Assembly: GCA_016292215.1 (NCBI GenBank)
Contig: JAEFBB010000011.1
Location: 1 to 57,355, forward strand
Source: Saccharofermentans sp.
Lineage (GTDB): Bacteria > Bacillota > Clostridia > Saccharofermentanales > Saccharofermentanaceae
Length of the DNA stretch: 57,355 nucleotides
Direction of reading: 5' to 3'
Shown: positions 26,999 to 34,501 of the stretch, one piece after another
Layout of the letters: the number at the start of each line of letters is the position of its first letter
Position numbering within the stretch: position 1 is the first letter of the stretch
The notes under the pieces: model-generated
Seen by the model: the letters and a program-made list of their open reading frames with translations, nothing else
Database searches by the model: none
What the model was told of the DNA's origin: nothing
Made by a program: the position numbers and the translations under genes

Positions 26999-28354
26999 TT
27001 ATACTTCCTCGTTAATTATGTTCTTCACCCACTTGTATTTCTTGTAATGGGCAAGAACAACGGGGATCTTTATGATCTCGTCAAGGTTAAGAATGAAGTA
27101 GACGACCATGACGGGCCAGTCAAAAACAAATGCGGCGAGCATACCGACGGGGACGATGAATCCCCACATGGTGACTGTGTCGCAGATGAAGCCGAATTTG
27201 GTATCTCCGCCAGCGGAAAAGATGCCTCCGATAAGGGTGGAGTTAATGGACCTTCCGAGAATGTAGTAGCTGCACATCAGGAGCATTATGAGCAGGTAGT
27301 GCTCAGCAGTCTCTGTAAGATGTACGAAGTGCAGTATGACCGGAGCTGAAGCGGCAGCGACAAGGCCTAAGATGATGCCTGAGATAATTGTGATCTTGAA
27401 GAGCTTGTCGCCGTATTCCCTGGCTTTGTCGAGATTGCCTGCGCCGAGCTCGTTGCCGACGACGATAACGCTGCCGCTGGCGATGGCAAAGCAGAGGCAG
27501 GATACAAGGTCTTTAACGATGCCCGCAATGCTGTTTGCGGAGGCTGCATCGAGTCCTTCGTGGCCTAAGATGATCGTAATCATGGCAAAGCCGAAGCCCC
27601 ACAGGAGCTGGTTTAAGAGGAAGGGGAGAGAGTACTTCGAGAAGCGCTTTCTCAGATCCATGGTTACGCGGAAGACGTTGTTGAGCCTGAGCCTGAACTT
27701 GGTCTTGGTGATGTTGAAGTACAGGCAGATAACAAATCCTGAGAAATTCGATATGGTTGTCGCAAGAGCGGCGCCTTCGATACCCATTTCCGGAGCTCCG
27801 CAAAGACCGAAGATAAAGACCGCGTTGAGAATGATATTGAGAAATACCATTACGACGCTGGCGATCGTGCACTGTTTGACCAGACCGACGTTCTTGAGGA
27901 GCGTCTCGTAAGTCATGGTAAGAAGTCCGAAAACATATGAGAACGAAGCGATCCTTAAGTAAGGGATTCCGCCTTCTATAAGTTCGGGTACATTTGTGAA
28001 GACGCTCATTACAGCCTCAGGCATGAAAAAGGTTGTTGAGAAGAAGACGACCATTACAGGCAGGAGGAGAAGGAACATGTAGCCGAAGAGCTTTTCGATA
28101 GATTCGGTATCGCCTTTACCCCAATACTGCGCCGCGAAAATAGAGCCTCCGGCTGTGATCGCATAACCGAATAAGGACATGACAAAAGCGACATATGCTG
28201 CAAGTGAGACAGATGTCATAGCTTCCTGTGACAGGAAGAGGAGCATTACCGCATCTGATACCGGTACGAGCGCGAACACGAAGTGCTGCAGCGTCATCGG
28301 CAGTATCAGCGAGATAAGCTTTTTTCGAAATGTCAGATCCTTTTCTAAAGTCAT
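26999..28354 (-). CDS. MATE-family multidrug/sodium efflux transporter
   Basis: Cation-coupled drug or metabolite exporter of the MATE family, 451 residues with about 12 membrane helices in two related halves. Visible family features include the N-terminal PMTLQHFVFALVPVSDAVML, ISNFSGFVICLYFN, and VVGNELGAGNLDKAREYGDK (the second-half G-x-x-x-G-A-G-x motif). The substrate cannot be told from sequence. The ATG at 28354 has no spaced ribosome site and coincides with the predicted transcription start, so the mRNA may be leaderless. Confidence 0.93.
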   Translation of the reverse strand: MTLEKDLTFRKKLISLILPMTLQHFVFALVPVSDAVMLLFLSQEAMTSVSLAAYVAFVMSLFGYAITAGGSIFAAQYWGKGDTESIEKLFGYMFLLLLPVMVVFFSTTFFMPEAVMSVFTNVPELIEGGIPYLRIASFSYVFGLLTMTYETLLKNVGLVKQCTIASVVMVFLNIILNAVFIFGLCGAPEMGIEGAALATTISNFSGFVICLYFNITKTKFRLRLNNVFRVTMDLRKRFSKYSLPFLLNQLLWGFGFAMITIILGHEGLDAASANSIAGIVKDLVSCLCFAIASGSVIVVGNELGAGNLDKAREYGDKLFKITIISGIILGLVAAASAPVILHFVHLTETAEHYLLIMLLMCSYYILGRSINSTLIGGIFSAGGDTKFGFICDTVTMWGFIVPVGMLAAFVFDWPVMVVYFILNLDEIIKIPVVLAHYKKYKWVKNIINEEV

Positions 28355-28360
28355 GTGCCT

Positions 28361-28389
28361 AATATACCCAAATAAAATAAGTGTTTCAA
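28361..28389 (-). promoter_or_regulatory. Sigma-A-type promoter for the MATE gene
   Basis: Read on the minus strand: TTGAAA (28389-28384), 17-base spacer, TATATT (28366-28361). The expected start point, seven bases on, is 28354, the A of the ATG. Confidence 0.7.
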
Positions 28390-28433
28390 AGCCGGAAGCG
28401 TATTTTAGCTTAATAAGCTAAGAAAATCAAATG

Positions 28434-28471
28434 GAAAATAAAAGCACCTTCATCCGAAGATAAAGGTGCTT
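28434..28471 (-). terminator. Terminator of putP
   Basis: AAGCACCTT (28463-28471 on the minus strand) pairs with the repeat at 28442-28450 around a 12-base loop; on the minus strand it continues into TTTTATTTT. It lies 24 bases after the putP stop. Confidence 0.85.
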
Positions 28472-28494
28472 GAAGATTTGAGTTGTTGATAAGA

Positions 28495-30066
28495 TCAGTC
28501 GTCGATTGATTTATCTGTTGCTCTTGCGTAGATAGCTTCGACTTCTTTTCCGGGTGCCTTAGTAATTACTGTAACAAGGACAGCTACGATGAGGCCGCAG
28601 ATGAAGCCCGGAACGATCTCGTAGACCTTTGTATCGTAAATGATCTTGTCAGCAGGAAGGATCGTTGTTGTGAAGCAGAGGAGCCATGTGATATCCGCAA
28701 CCGCACCTGCGATGATGCCTGCAACAGCGCCCTTGTAGTTAAAGCGTCTCCAGAACAGTGAGAGGATGATGACAGGACCGAAGGCAGCGCCGAACAAGCC
28801 CCATGCGTTCTCTACCATGTTCATGATGTCGTTTGTCCAGGAAGCCGGGTTATCATTGCCTGCCTTTGCGATGAAGAATGCAACAACAGCAACGATCATA
28901 ACGACGATACGTCCTACCCAGAGCATTTCCTTATCTGAAGCCTTGTTCTTACGGATAAGAGGCTTATAGATATCGCTCGTAAACGCAGAAGAAGCAACGA
29001 GGAGCTGTGAGTCAGCCGTAGACATTGCTGCCGCAATGATTGCGGAGAGCAGGATGCCTGCAATGAATCCGGGGAAGATATCGCAAACGATATTAACGAA
29101 GATCAACTTACGGTCGTCTGCATCATTTACCACTTTAAGAAGATTCTGAGTAAGAGCTGAACCGTCAGAAGTGATATAAGTTCTTCCGAGGTAAGCGATG
29201 ATGATGGCAGCGCCGAGTGTGAGGATTACCCAAACAATAGCGACTGCAGCGGACTTCTTAACCTGTGAAGGCTTGTTGATAGACATGAAGCGGACGAGGA
29301 TGTGAGGCATACCGAAGTAACCCAAGCCCCAGCCTAAACCGGTTACGATATCCTGCCATGAAGCCGTAAAAGGATTTGTGTTGAAAGCGGAAATACCCTT
29401 ATCGGCAAATGCGGAATACTGTGTAGGATCGAAGTGGCCGACAGCGTCCATAACGATCGGTACAGCAAGAAGTGCGATAAGCATCATGAGACCCTGGAAG
29501 AAGTCTGTCCAGCAAACAGCCTTGTAACCGCCCAGGAATGTGTAGAGGAGAATCAGAACTGCAAAAATGAGCAATGCGAGGTCAGTTTTATCAGCGAACC
29601 AGGGCATTACAGATACGAATACTGTTTTTCCTGCAACGAATGCGGAAGCTACATAAACAGTGAAGCTGATCAGGAAGATGATAGCGCAAACTACCTTCAA
29701 TACTGGGCTCTGGCTTGCGAATCTGTTTGTGAGGTACTGAGGCAGAGTGATGGAGTCGCCTGAAGCCTTAGAGAAACGGCGCAGCCTTGTAGCTACGAAG
29801 ATCCAGTTGGCCGCTGTTCCTAAAGCAAGACCGATACCGATCCAAACCTGTCCCATACCGAGAGCAAAGATAGCTCCGGGGAAACCCATCAGGAGCCAGC
29901 CGCTCATGTCCGATGCCTGCGCGCTCATCGCAGTAACAAAAGGACCCATGTGACGACCGCCTAAGAAATACTCTTTCTCGTCTCCGCCCTTACTCTTTAA
30001 GAAGAAGTAGATACCGATGGCAAGGACAACGACGAAATAGAGTATGAAAGCAATAATCTTGTCCAT
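28495..30066 (-). CDS. putP: Sodium/proline symporter
   Basis: Solute:sodium symporter family protein, 523 residues and 13 predicted helices, importing proline with sodium. PutP features: DMSGWLLMGFPGAIFALG near the first helices (sodium and proline site), ATRLRRFSKASGDSITLPQYL, GGYKAVCWTDFFQGLMM, and AAAMSTADSQLLVASSAF. AAAGGAG lies before the ATG. A single-gene unit with its own terminator. Confidence 0.95.
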   Translation of the reverse strand: MDKIIAFILYFVVVLAIGIYFFLKSKGGDEKEYFLGGRHMGPFVTAMSAQASDMSGWLLMGFPGAIFALGMGQVWIGIGLALGTAANWIFVATRLRRFSKASGDSITLPQYLTNRFASQSPVLKVVCAIIFLISFTVYVASAFVAGKTVFVSVMPWFADKTDLALLIFAVLILLYTFLGGYKAVCWTDFFQGLMMLIALLAVPIVMDAVGHFDPTQYSAFADKGISAFNTNPFTASWQDIVTGLGWGLGYFGMPHILVRFMSINKPSQVKKSAAVAIVWVILTLGAAIIIAYLGRTYITSDGSALTQNLLKVVNDADDRKLIFVNIVCDIFPGFIAGILLSAIIAAAMSTADSQLLVASSAFTSDIYKPLIRKNKASDKEMLWVGRIVVMIVAVVAFFIAKAGNDNPASWTNDIMNMVENAWGLFGAAFGPVIILSLFWRRFNYKGAVAGIIAGAVADITWLLCFTTTILPADKIIYDTKVYEIVPGFICGLIVAVLVTVITKAPGKEVEAIYARATDKSIDD

Positions 30067-30100
30067 AACATACTCCTTTGGAAAAAAGTTAACTCTTGCA

Positions 30101-30147
30101 TTATAACAAAAACACCGTAACTCATTAAGAGTACGGTGTTTTCTTAT
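30101..30147. terminator. Bidirectional terminator after the GNAT gene
   Basis: AACACCGTA (30111-30119) and TACGGTGTT (30132-30140), with T-rich tails on both strands (TTTTCTTATTT on plus, TTTTTGTTAT on minus). It terminates the three-gene minus-strand unit before putP. Confidence 0.8.
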
Positions 30148-30165
30148 TTAAATAATTATCTGCTT

Positions 30166-30645
30166 TTATAAAGTGTGATAGTAAGGACAGATGTTCTCGT
30201 AATGGCCGTCCTTCATCCTAAAGCCTCCGGGTATCGTGCCGAGCTGCTTAAAGCCAAGACGTTCATAAAGGTGACGGGCATGGGTATTGCTTTCTACGAC
30301 AGCGTTAAACTGCAGGACTTTATAACCGAGCTTTGCTCCTTGCTCCATGCAGTCGAGAACGAGTTTCTCGCCGATGTGCAGGCCGCGCAACTTTGAATCT
30401 ACCGCATAGCTTGCGTTGCAGATATGACCGCATCTTCCGACATTGTTAGGGTGGAGGATGTAAAGACCGACGATCTTGCCGTCGTCATCTGCGACACCTG
30501 TATAGCTCTGTGATTCAAAGAATGCTTTCCCTGTCTCGGAGGTTAATGGCTCTTCCTGAGGGAATGCGATGCCTTCTTCAACTATCTCGTTCCAGATAGC
30601 AATCATGGCAGGGAGGTCTTTATCTTCGAACTTGCGAATGATCAT
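30166..30645 (-). CDS. GNAT-family N-acetyltransferase
   Basis: Acetyl-CoA-dependent acetyltransferase of 159 residues. The GNAT core is visible: the opening beta strand IRKFEDKDLPAMIAIWNEI, the acetyl-CoA pyrophosphate loop SKLRGLHIGEKLVLDCMEQ (R-x-x-x-x-G-x type), and NTHARHLYERLGFKQLGTIP at the C-terminus, a pattern shared with phosphinothricin-type acetyltransferases. The acceptor is unknown. Its ATG overlaps the stop of the zinc-ribbon gene (ATGA), so it is the last gene of a three-gene operon. Confidence 0.88.
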   Translation of the reverse strand: MIIRKFEDKDLPAMIAIWNEIVEEGIAFPQEEPLTSETGKAFFESQSYTGVADDDGKIVGLYILHPNNVGRCGHICNASYAVDSKLRGLHIGEKLVLDCMEQGAKLGYKVLQFNAVVESNTHARHLYERLGFKQLGTIPGGFRMKDGHYENICPYYHTL

Positions 30646-31553
30646 TCTTCTTCATCCTCATCGCTTTCTTCAGATTTATTTCCGCCGACCGTTCTGGCTT
30701 CGTTTTTAACGATTTCCTTGGTCATAGTCTCATAGCGGAACAGCATCTTTGCGCTCTCTGCACGGTTTTCCTTTATCTCGTCATTGAGCTTTTCGATCTT
30801 TGCAGTTAACGGCACCATAGCGGCATCGAGAGCCTTGTTTTTTATTGATTTATCGACGTTATATATGACGATCGTAATAACGACCAGCGTTACTGCTATC
30901 GCCAGGACCATCCAGCCCAATGCCCAGGTCGCATATCCGATTCCGAACAGGATCAGAAGTGCTATGAACACCACCAGTTCTGCGGCTTTAGGGTAGTCAG
31001 AAAACAGGTCATTGAAGAAATCCGACATTGCCGTAGTAAAGCGGCTGTGATTGATCAATTTAGCGAGACGAAGCCTTTCGAGCTGCTGTTCGGAAGCGCT
31101 CTTGGAATCTTCGAGCTTTTGCAGTTCGGTTCTCTTATGTCTGAATTCTTTTAAGAGAACGACAGCATCTCTGATCTTCTCGAAATATTCCTTTTTCTCA
31201 GGATGGCAGTTCTCGATGGCAGAGACAAGGCAAGGATCATCTTCTCTAAGATGAACTTGGTTATAAGTCATCATAGGAAGAAGATTTCTCCACTTGCAGC
31301 GGCACAATATCAGTCCGCGAAGTGCCTGGAAATCATGAGGATCCTTCTGAAGAATAAAATCAAAAGCATCCTTGGCTGCGCCGAATTCACTTCTGTTCAG
31401 AGACTTATTCGCTATCTCCAAAACATTGTCTTCACGGAAATATTCGTAGTCAAAAGAGACTCCGCAGAAAGGGCAGATATACATCTGGCGGTCAAGGTCA
31501 ATATCCAGAAGGCCGCCGCACATATTGCAGACGTGACTTTTAATTATCGCCAT
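30642..31553 (-). CDS. Zinc-ribbon membrane protein of unknown function
   Basis: Not recognised beyond its domains. The N-terminus has two CxxC knuckles (VCNMCGG and ICPFCGV, within residues 8-31), a zinc ribbon. A short TPR-like region follows (KSLNRSEFGAAKDAFDFIL). Residues about 130-165 look like a coiled coil, then two adjacent membrane helices (about 195-240), then a charged coiled-coil tail ending in an acidic run. The layout recalls housekeeping zinc-ribbon/TPR membrane proteins of Clostridia. It overlaps the preceding 7TM gene by 10 bases and the GNAT gene by 4. Confidence 0.7.
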   Translation of the reverse strand: MAIIKSHVCNMCGGLLDIDLDRQMYICPFCGVSFDYEYFREDNVLEIANKSLNRSEFGAAKDAFDFILQKDPHDFQALRGLILCRCKWRNLLPMMTYNQVHLREDDPCLVSAIENCHPEKKEYFEKIRDAVVLLKEFRHKRTELQKLEDSKSASEQQLERLRLAKLINHSRFTTAMSDFFNDLFSDYPKAAELVVFIALLILFGIGYATWALGWMVLAIAVTLVVITIVIYNVDKSIKNKALDAAMVPLTAKIEKLNDEIKENRAESAKMLFRYETMTKEIVKNEARTVGGNKSEESDEDEEE

Positions 31554-32302
31554 TTTTTGCCTCCGCCTTTAGTACCGGCTTTTTTGTTTTTACCGTTTCT
31601 TAAAATATAAACGGCTGCTGCAGGCATTACGAATATCCACAGAAGATTTAAGATGAGCTCGATGAAATCGACTATATCCCGTCCTTTAAAGATTTCATGA
31701 CCGATGATGATCAGAACGATATAAAGGATTATGCAGCATGCGGTAAACCCGATCTGGAAGCACAGGACATACCACATCTTGGGAATGTCCGGTTCTTTAT
31801 CCCTGTGCTTATAGTAAGCCATCATTATGATCGCTAATAAAACTATGCTGATGACTGATGAAAGAATAGTTCTGATAAGTGAAAAATTGTAAAGCGATGC
31901 AAAGTCTTTAACTAAATACTTGTTGCCCAGTAAACTCACGAGCAGGAGCAAAGGTATGGATAACAACTGAATGAGAATGAGCGGAATAAAGCCTTTTGCT
32001 TTATAACGGAATTTGGCATAGAGGAAGACAGATGCTAACGCTGCAAGAGACAGCATTGCCTGAAGAATTGAAGATGCCATGGAAAGATTGTTGTATGCCT
32101 GCGGACTGACACGGGTGGCTGCAAGGGGGATGATACTGCCAATGAAATAGTTGAGACCGCCTGATACGATCCATAATCCAAGAAGCTTTGTCAGAGTATC
32201 TTTCTTGTAAACGATTATGACGCCGAGTATAAGACTTATAGTATTAACGACCGGTGAGCCGTAAAAATACAGTGCGTATAAGAACTGCGCGATCTTTTCC
32301 AT
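31544..32302 (-). CDS. Predicted seven-helix membrane protein
   Basis: About 252 residues with roughly seven membrane helices and few polar motifs; a Lys-rich C-terminal tail (GKNKKAGTKGGGKKW). I do not recognise the family. The ATG at 32302 follows GGGGG by four bases; an ATG at 32314 is in frame. First gene of the unit with the zinc-ribbon protein and the acetyltransferase. Upstream on the minus strand the sequence is A/T-rich, with TAATAT-like -10 candidates but no clear -35. Confidence 0.65.
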   Translation of the reverse strand: MEKIAQFLYALYFYGSPVVNTISLILGVIIVYKKDTLTKLLGLWIVSGGLNYFIGSIIPLAATRVSPQAYNNLSMASSILQAMLSLAALASVFLYAKFRYKAKGFIPLILIQLLSIPLLLLVSLLGNKYLVKDFASLYNFSLIRTILSSVISIVLLAIIMMAYYKHRDKEPDIPKMWYVLCFQIGFTACCIILYIVLIIIGHEIFKGRDIVDFIELILNLLWIFVMPAAAVYILRNGKNKKAGTKGGGKKWR

Positions 32303-32470
32303 TTTCCCCCACATCCGTAATGTTGTATTTATTTATATTATCACATTGGCATTGGCTTCGGGTTATCCGAAGGGGCTAATTGATGAATATAGAGTGCCAT
32401 TTGACATTTTAGTGCGATAAAGAAATAAAAGGCGTATTTCTGTTTGGTAATTCTGTACAATCACAGAATA

Positions 32471-32500
32471 TTGACAAAAATGACTGATATTTAATACAAT
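32471..32500 (+). promoter_or_regulatory. Sigma-A-type promoter for the 32.6-kb lipoprotein
   Basis: Consensus TTGACA at 32471-32476, 18-base spacer, TACAAT at 32495-32500. Predicted start near 32507, giving a leader of about 75 bases. Confidence 0.75.
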
Positions 32501-32516
32501 CGAATTGGTTAAGGGA

Positions 32517-32545
32517 GAGCCGGATACCGTCGGAAGCGGTGGCTC
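32517..32545 (+). other. 5'-leader hairpin
   Basis: GAGCC (32517-32521) pairs with GGCTC (32541-32545) with inner ACCG/CGGT pairs, close to the predicted 5' end of the lipoprotein mRNA. It matches no riboswitch I know; it may stabilise the 5' end. Confidence 0.4.
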
Positions 32546-32582
32546 ACTAAAGCAATAAGGATAGATTAAGGAGGACTTTCAC

Positions 32583-33449
32583 ATGAAGAAGTTCATTAGC
32601 ATCATTCTGGCCGGATCTATGCTGGTTGGGTTTAGCGCATGCAACAAGAAGGATTCCGACAAGGGTTCAAGAGATTCGAGGAAAGATTCCGATGAAGTTG
32701 TTCAGGATGAAGATTCTGAAGAGACGTACTTTTGGGATGATCCCGCATATTGGGAGGGCCTGTACTACTTTATCGACGTCAATGATAAAGCCCAGATGAA
32801 GAAGCTCGTTGACGGATTGATCACCTCAGAGCCTAAGATCGGTGATTACGGCGAAGACATCTACAAAAAGATCAGTGATTCCCTTGGCAAAGAACCGTCG
32901 GAATCAGGAATGTACAGCAATCTGCATACTTTTGATTTCTCGTATGGATCTGAGATCGCTGATTATGTTAAGGACAGAGACCGCTTAGTCAGCATCGGTT
33001 ACTCCAATTATGAGACAGATGATACTGACTGGCTCACAACAGGTTGTTTCGTACTCGGTTATGAAGAGAGCTATGTCAATCCTACAAGGCCCGGTATCGG
33101 CGACATTGAGATCAATATCTACGATGAAGAAAGAGCTAACATTGCCTATAAGAACTTGTGTGATTGCGTAGACGAGATCTTTGCGGGATCTGAAGGTTTA
33201 ACAGTAGAAGATAGCGACTTCTTAGGCCATCAGCTTAAGTGCGGTGAAGGCGCATTAAATTACTATGCAGCAGTCAGAATGATCCATCCGGAAGACATTC
33301 CTTATTGGACGATCGGCGTTACTGTGTGCTTTGCTGATCCTGATATGATGCCTGTTGTAGAAGAAACAGAATCCACATTAGATGTAGAGGCAACAGAGCC
33401 TGAAGAAGAGATCGATGATACGATCCCTGAAGATACTACTGAAGAGTAG
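32583..33449 (+). CDS. Hypothetical lipoprotein
   Basis: 288 residues. Signal peptide MKKFISIILAGSMLVGF and lipobox FSAC near residue 20, so the mature protein is probably tethered to the outer face of the membrane. A very acidic, Ser-rich linker follows (to about residue 50). The globular part has many Tyr, Asp and Gly residues, and the last 35 residues are acidic and threonine-rich. I do not recognise a domain. It stands alone with its own promoter and terminator. Confidence 0.8.
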   Translation: MKKFISIILAGSMLVGFSACNKKDSDKGSRDSRKDSDEVVQDEDSEETYFWDDPAYWEGLYYFIDVNDKAQMKKLVDGLITSEPKIGDYGEDIYKKISDSLGKEPSESGMYSNLHTFDFSYGSEIADYVKDRDRLVSIGYSNYETDDTDWLTTGCFVLGYEESYVNPTRPGIGDIEINIYDEERANIAYKNLCDCVDEIFAGSEGLTVEDSDFLGHQLKCGEGALNYYAAVRMIHPEDIPYWTIGVTVCFADPDMMPVVEETESTLDVEATEPEEEIDDTIPEDTTEE

Positions 33450-33484
33450 ATCAGATACACAAACAGATAATAGGAATAATAGTA

Positions 33485-33516
33485 AGATCCGTCGGGAGCT
33501 TTCCCGGCGGATCTTT
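33485..33516 (+). terminator. Terminator of the lipoprotein gene
   Basis: AGATCCGTCGGGA (33485-33497) pairs, with one mismatch, with TCCCGGCGGATCT (about 33501-33513); a short T run follows. Confidence 0.75.
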
Positions 33517-33537
33517 AATTGCGGTTTTAGCAAATAC

Positions 33538-34134
33538 TCAATTCTTCAGGAGGTGCTTTAATACGCTCTCATAATCACCCTTGAACCGGAAGGTGTTCAT
33601 ACCAGCTTTTTGAGCGCCTTCGATATTGTCTTCTCTGTCATCAACGAAAAGACATTCATCAGCATTGAGCTCATACTTATCAAGGAAAGTCTTATAGATC
33701 TCAACATCGGGCTTGAGCATAAGGTAGTCTGATGAAACGAATACGCCGTCAAAGAAGCTGAGCGGCATAAACTTCGGAAAATAGTCATAGAACAGGTCGC
33801 TGGCATTTGACAGGATATAGATCCCAAAACCATTCTGCTTTACGCATTCGCAGAATACTTTCGCGCCGTCCAAAGGCACCATGCAGATGCCCCATTTGTC
33901 AGCGCAGTTCTTCAATGCCTCGTGGTATTTCTCAGGCACCCTGGACTTAACCAGATCGAATCTGTCTTTGTCCTTGATGTCGCCTTTGTCACCGAGCCTC
34001 CACTCAGGTCCGTTGAAGAGCTCTTTGTTGATTATCTCTTTCTCTTCATCGGAAGAACAGAAGGTATTAAGGACGAACTCCGGATTGAAATCCAGAAGAA
34101 CATTTCCCATGTCGAGTACTACGTTTTTGATCAT
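33538..34134 (-). CDS. HAD-superfamily phosphatase (YihX-like)
   Basis: Haloacid-dehalogenase-fold hydrolase of 198 residues. Motif I reads VLDMGNVLLDF, the D-x-G-N-V form of the YihX/epoxide-hydrolase N-domain subgroup. Motif II is YILSNASD. The motif III lysine is in MLKPDVEIYK, and motif IV is FVDDREDNIEGAQKAGM. YihX dephosphorylates alpha-glucose 1-phosphate; the substrate here is only inferred. No strong ribosome site precedes the ATG. A Fur-box-like palindrome lies 31 bases upstream. Confidence 0.88.
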   Translation of the reverse strand: MIKNVVLDMGNVLLDFNPEFVLNTFCSSDEEKEIINKELFNGPEWRLGDKGDIKDKDRFDLVKSRVPEKYHEALKNCADKWGICMVPLDGAKVFCECVKQNGFGIYILSNASDLFYDYFPKFMPLSFFDGVFVSSDYLMLKPDVEIYKTFLDKYELNADECLFVDDREDNIEGAQKAGMNTFRFKGDYESVLKHLLKN

Positions 34135-34164
34135 ATATATTCAGGTGTCTCCCCGTAATTTTAT

Positions 34165-34180
34165 TGATAATTTATTATCA
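34165..34180. promoter_or_regulatory. Fur/PerR-box-like palindrome
   Basis: TGATAATTTATTATCA, a perfect 16-base palindrome upstream of the HAD gene. Its arms equal those of the Bacillus Fur 7-1-7 box (TGATAATnATTATCA), but the centre has two bases rather than one. Confidence 0.35.
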
Positions 34181-34250
34181 GCTAAGCACTTTATCATTAC
34201 AATTACTTTCTATGGGAATTGTGTGTTAATTGATATTGTCAAACGGCTCG

Positions 34251-34289
34251 AAAAAGAGAGGGGGCTGTCTCTAATAAAGAGGCAGCCCC
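34251..34289 (-). terminator. Terminator of the feo operon
   Basis: On the minus strand GGGGCTGCCTC pairs with GAGACAGCCCC (34289-34261), followed by a T-rich tract containing TTTTT (34260-34251). Confidence 0.85.
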
Positions 34290-34320
34290 AATTCATTTTA
34301 TGGCATATGAATACTTAACT

Positions 34321-34497
34321 TTATTTATGCTGACTGTGGCACTTGCCGGCCATCGCGCAGTGGGAGCAGTTGCAGCCGCAAGAGCTCTTTCCGGCCTTTT
34401 TGTCCTTTATAAGACTGCGCGCGGCAAAGAATATGGCGGCAGCAACAAGTGCTATGACCAGTATGTTTACCCAGTTTGCGGCAAGCCAGTCGATCAT
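34321..34497 (-). CDS. FeoB-associated Cys-rich membrane protein
   Basis: Small protein of 58 residues, starting MIDWLAANWVNILVIALVAA. One membrane helix (about 9-27), a basic stretch, then a Cys-rich tail (SCGCNCSHCAMAGKCH) that could bind iron or zinc. Proteins of this type follow feoB in many Firmicutes and may play the part of FeoC or a metal donor/acceptor at the FeoB pore. It starts four bases after the feoB stop and ends 32 bases before the operon terminator. Confidence 0.88.
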   Translation of the reverse strand: MIDWLAANWVNILVIALVAAAIFFAARSLIKDKKAGKSSCGCNCSHCAMAGKCHSQHK

Positions 34498-34501
34498 AGT
34501 A

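Noticed and set aside
32401..32430. TTGACA at 32401 as a promoter
   Set aside because: No acceptable -10 at 16-18 bases; the TTGACA at 32471 with TACAAT is far better.
32517..32582. Riboswitch in the lipoprotein leader
   Set aside because: The hairpin lacks the conserved cores of riboswitch classes I know; kept only as an unassigned hairpin.
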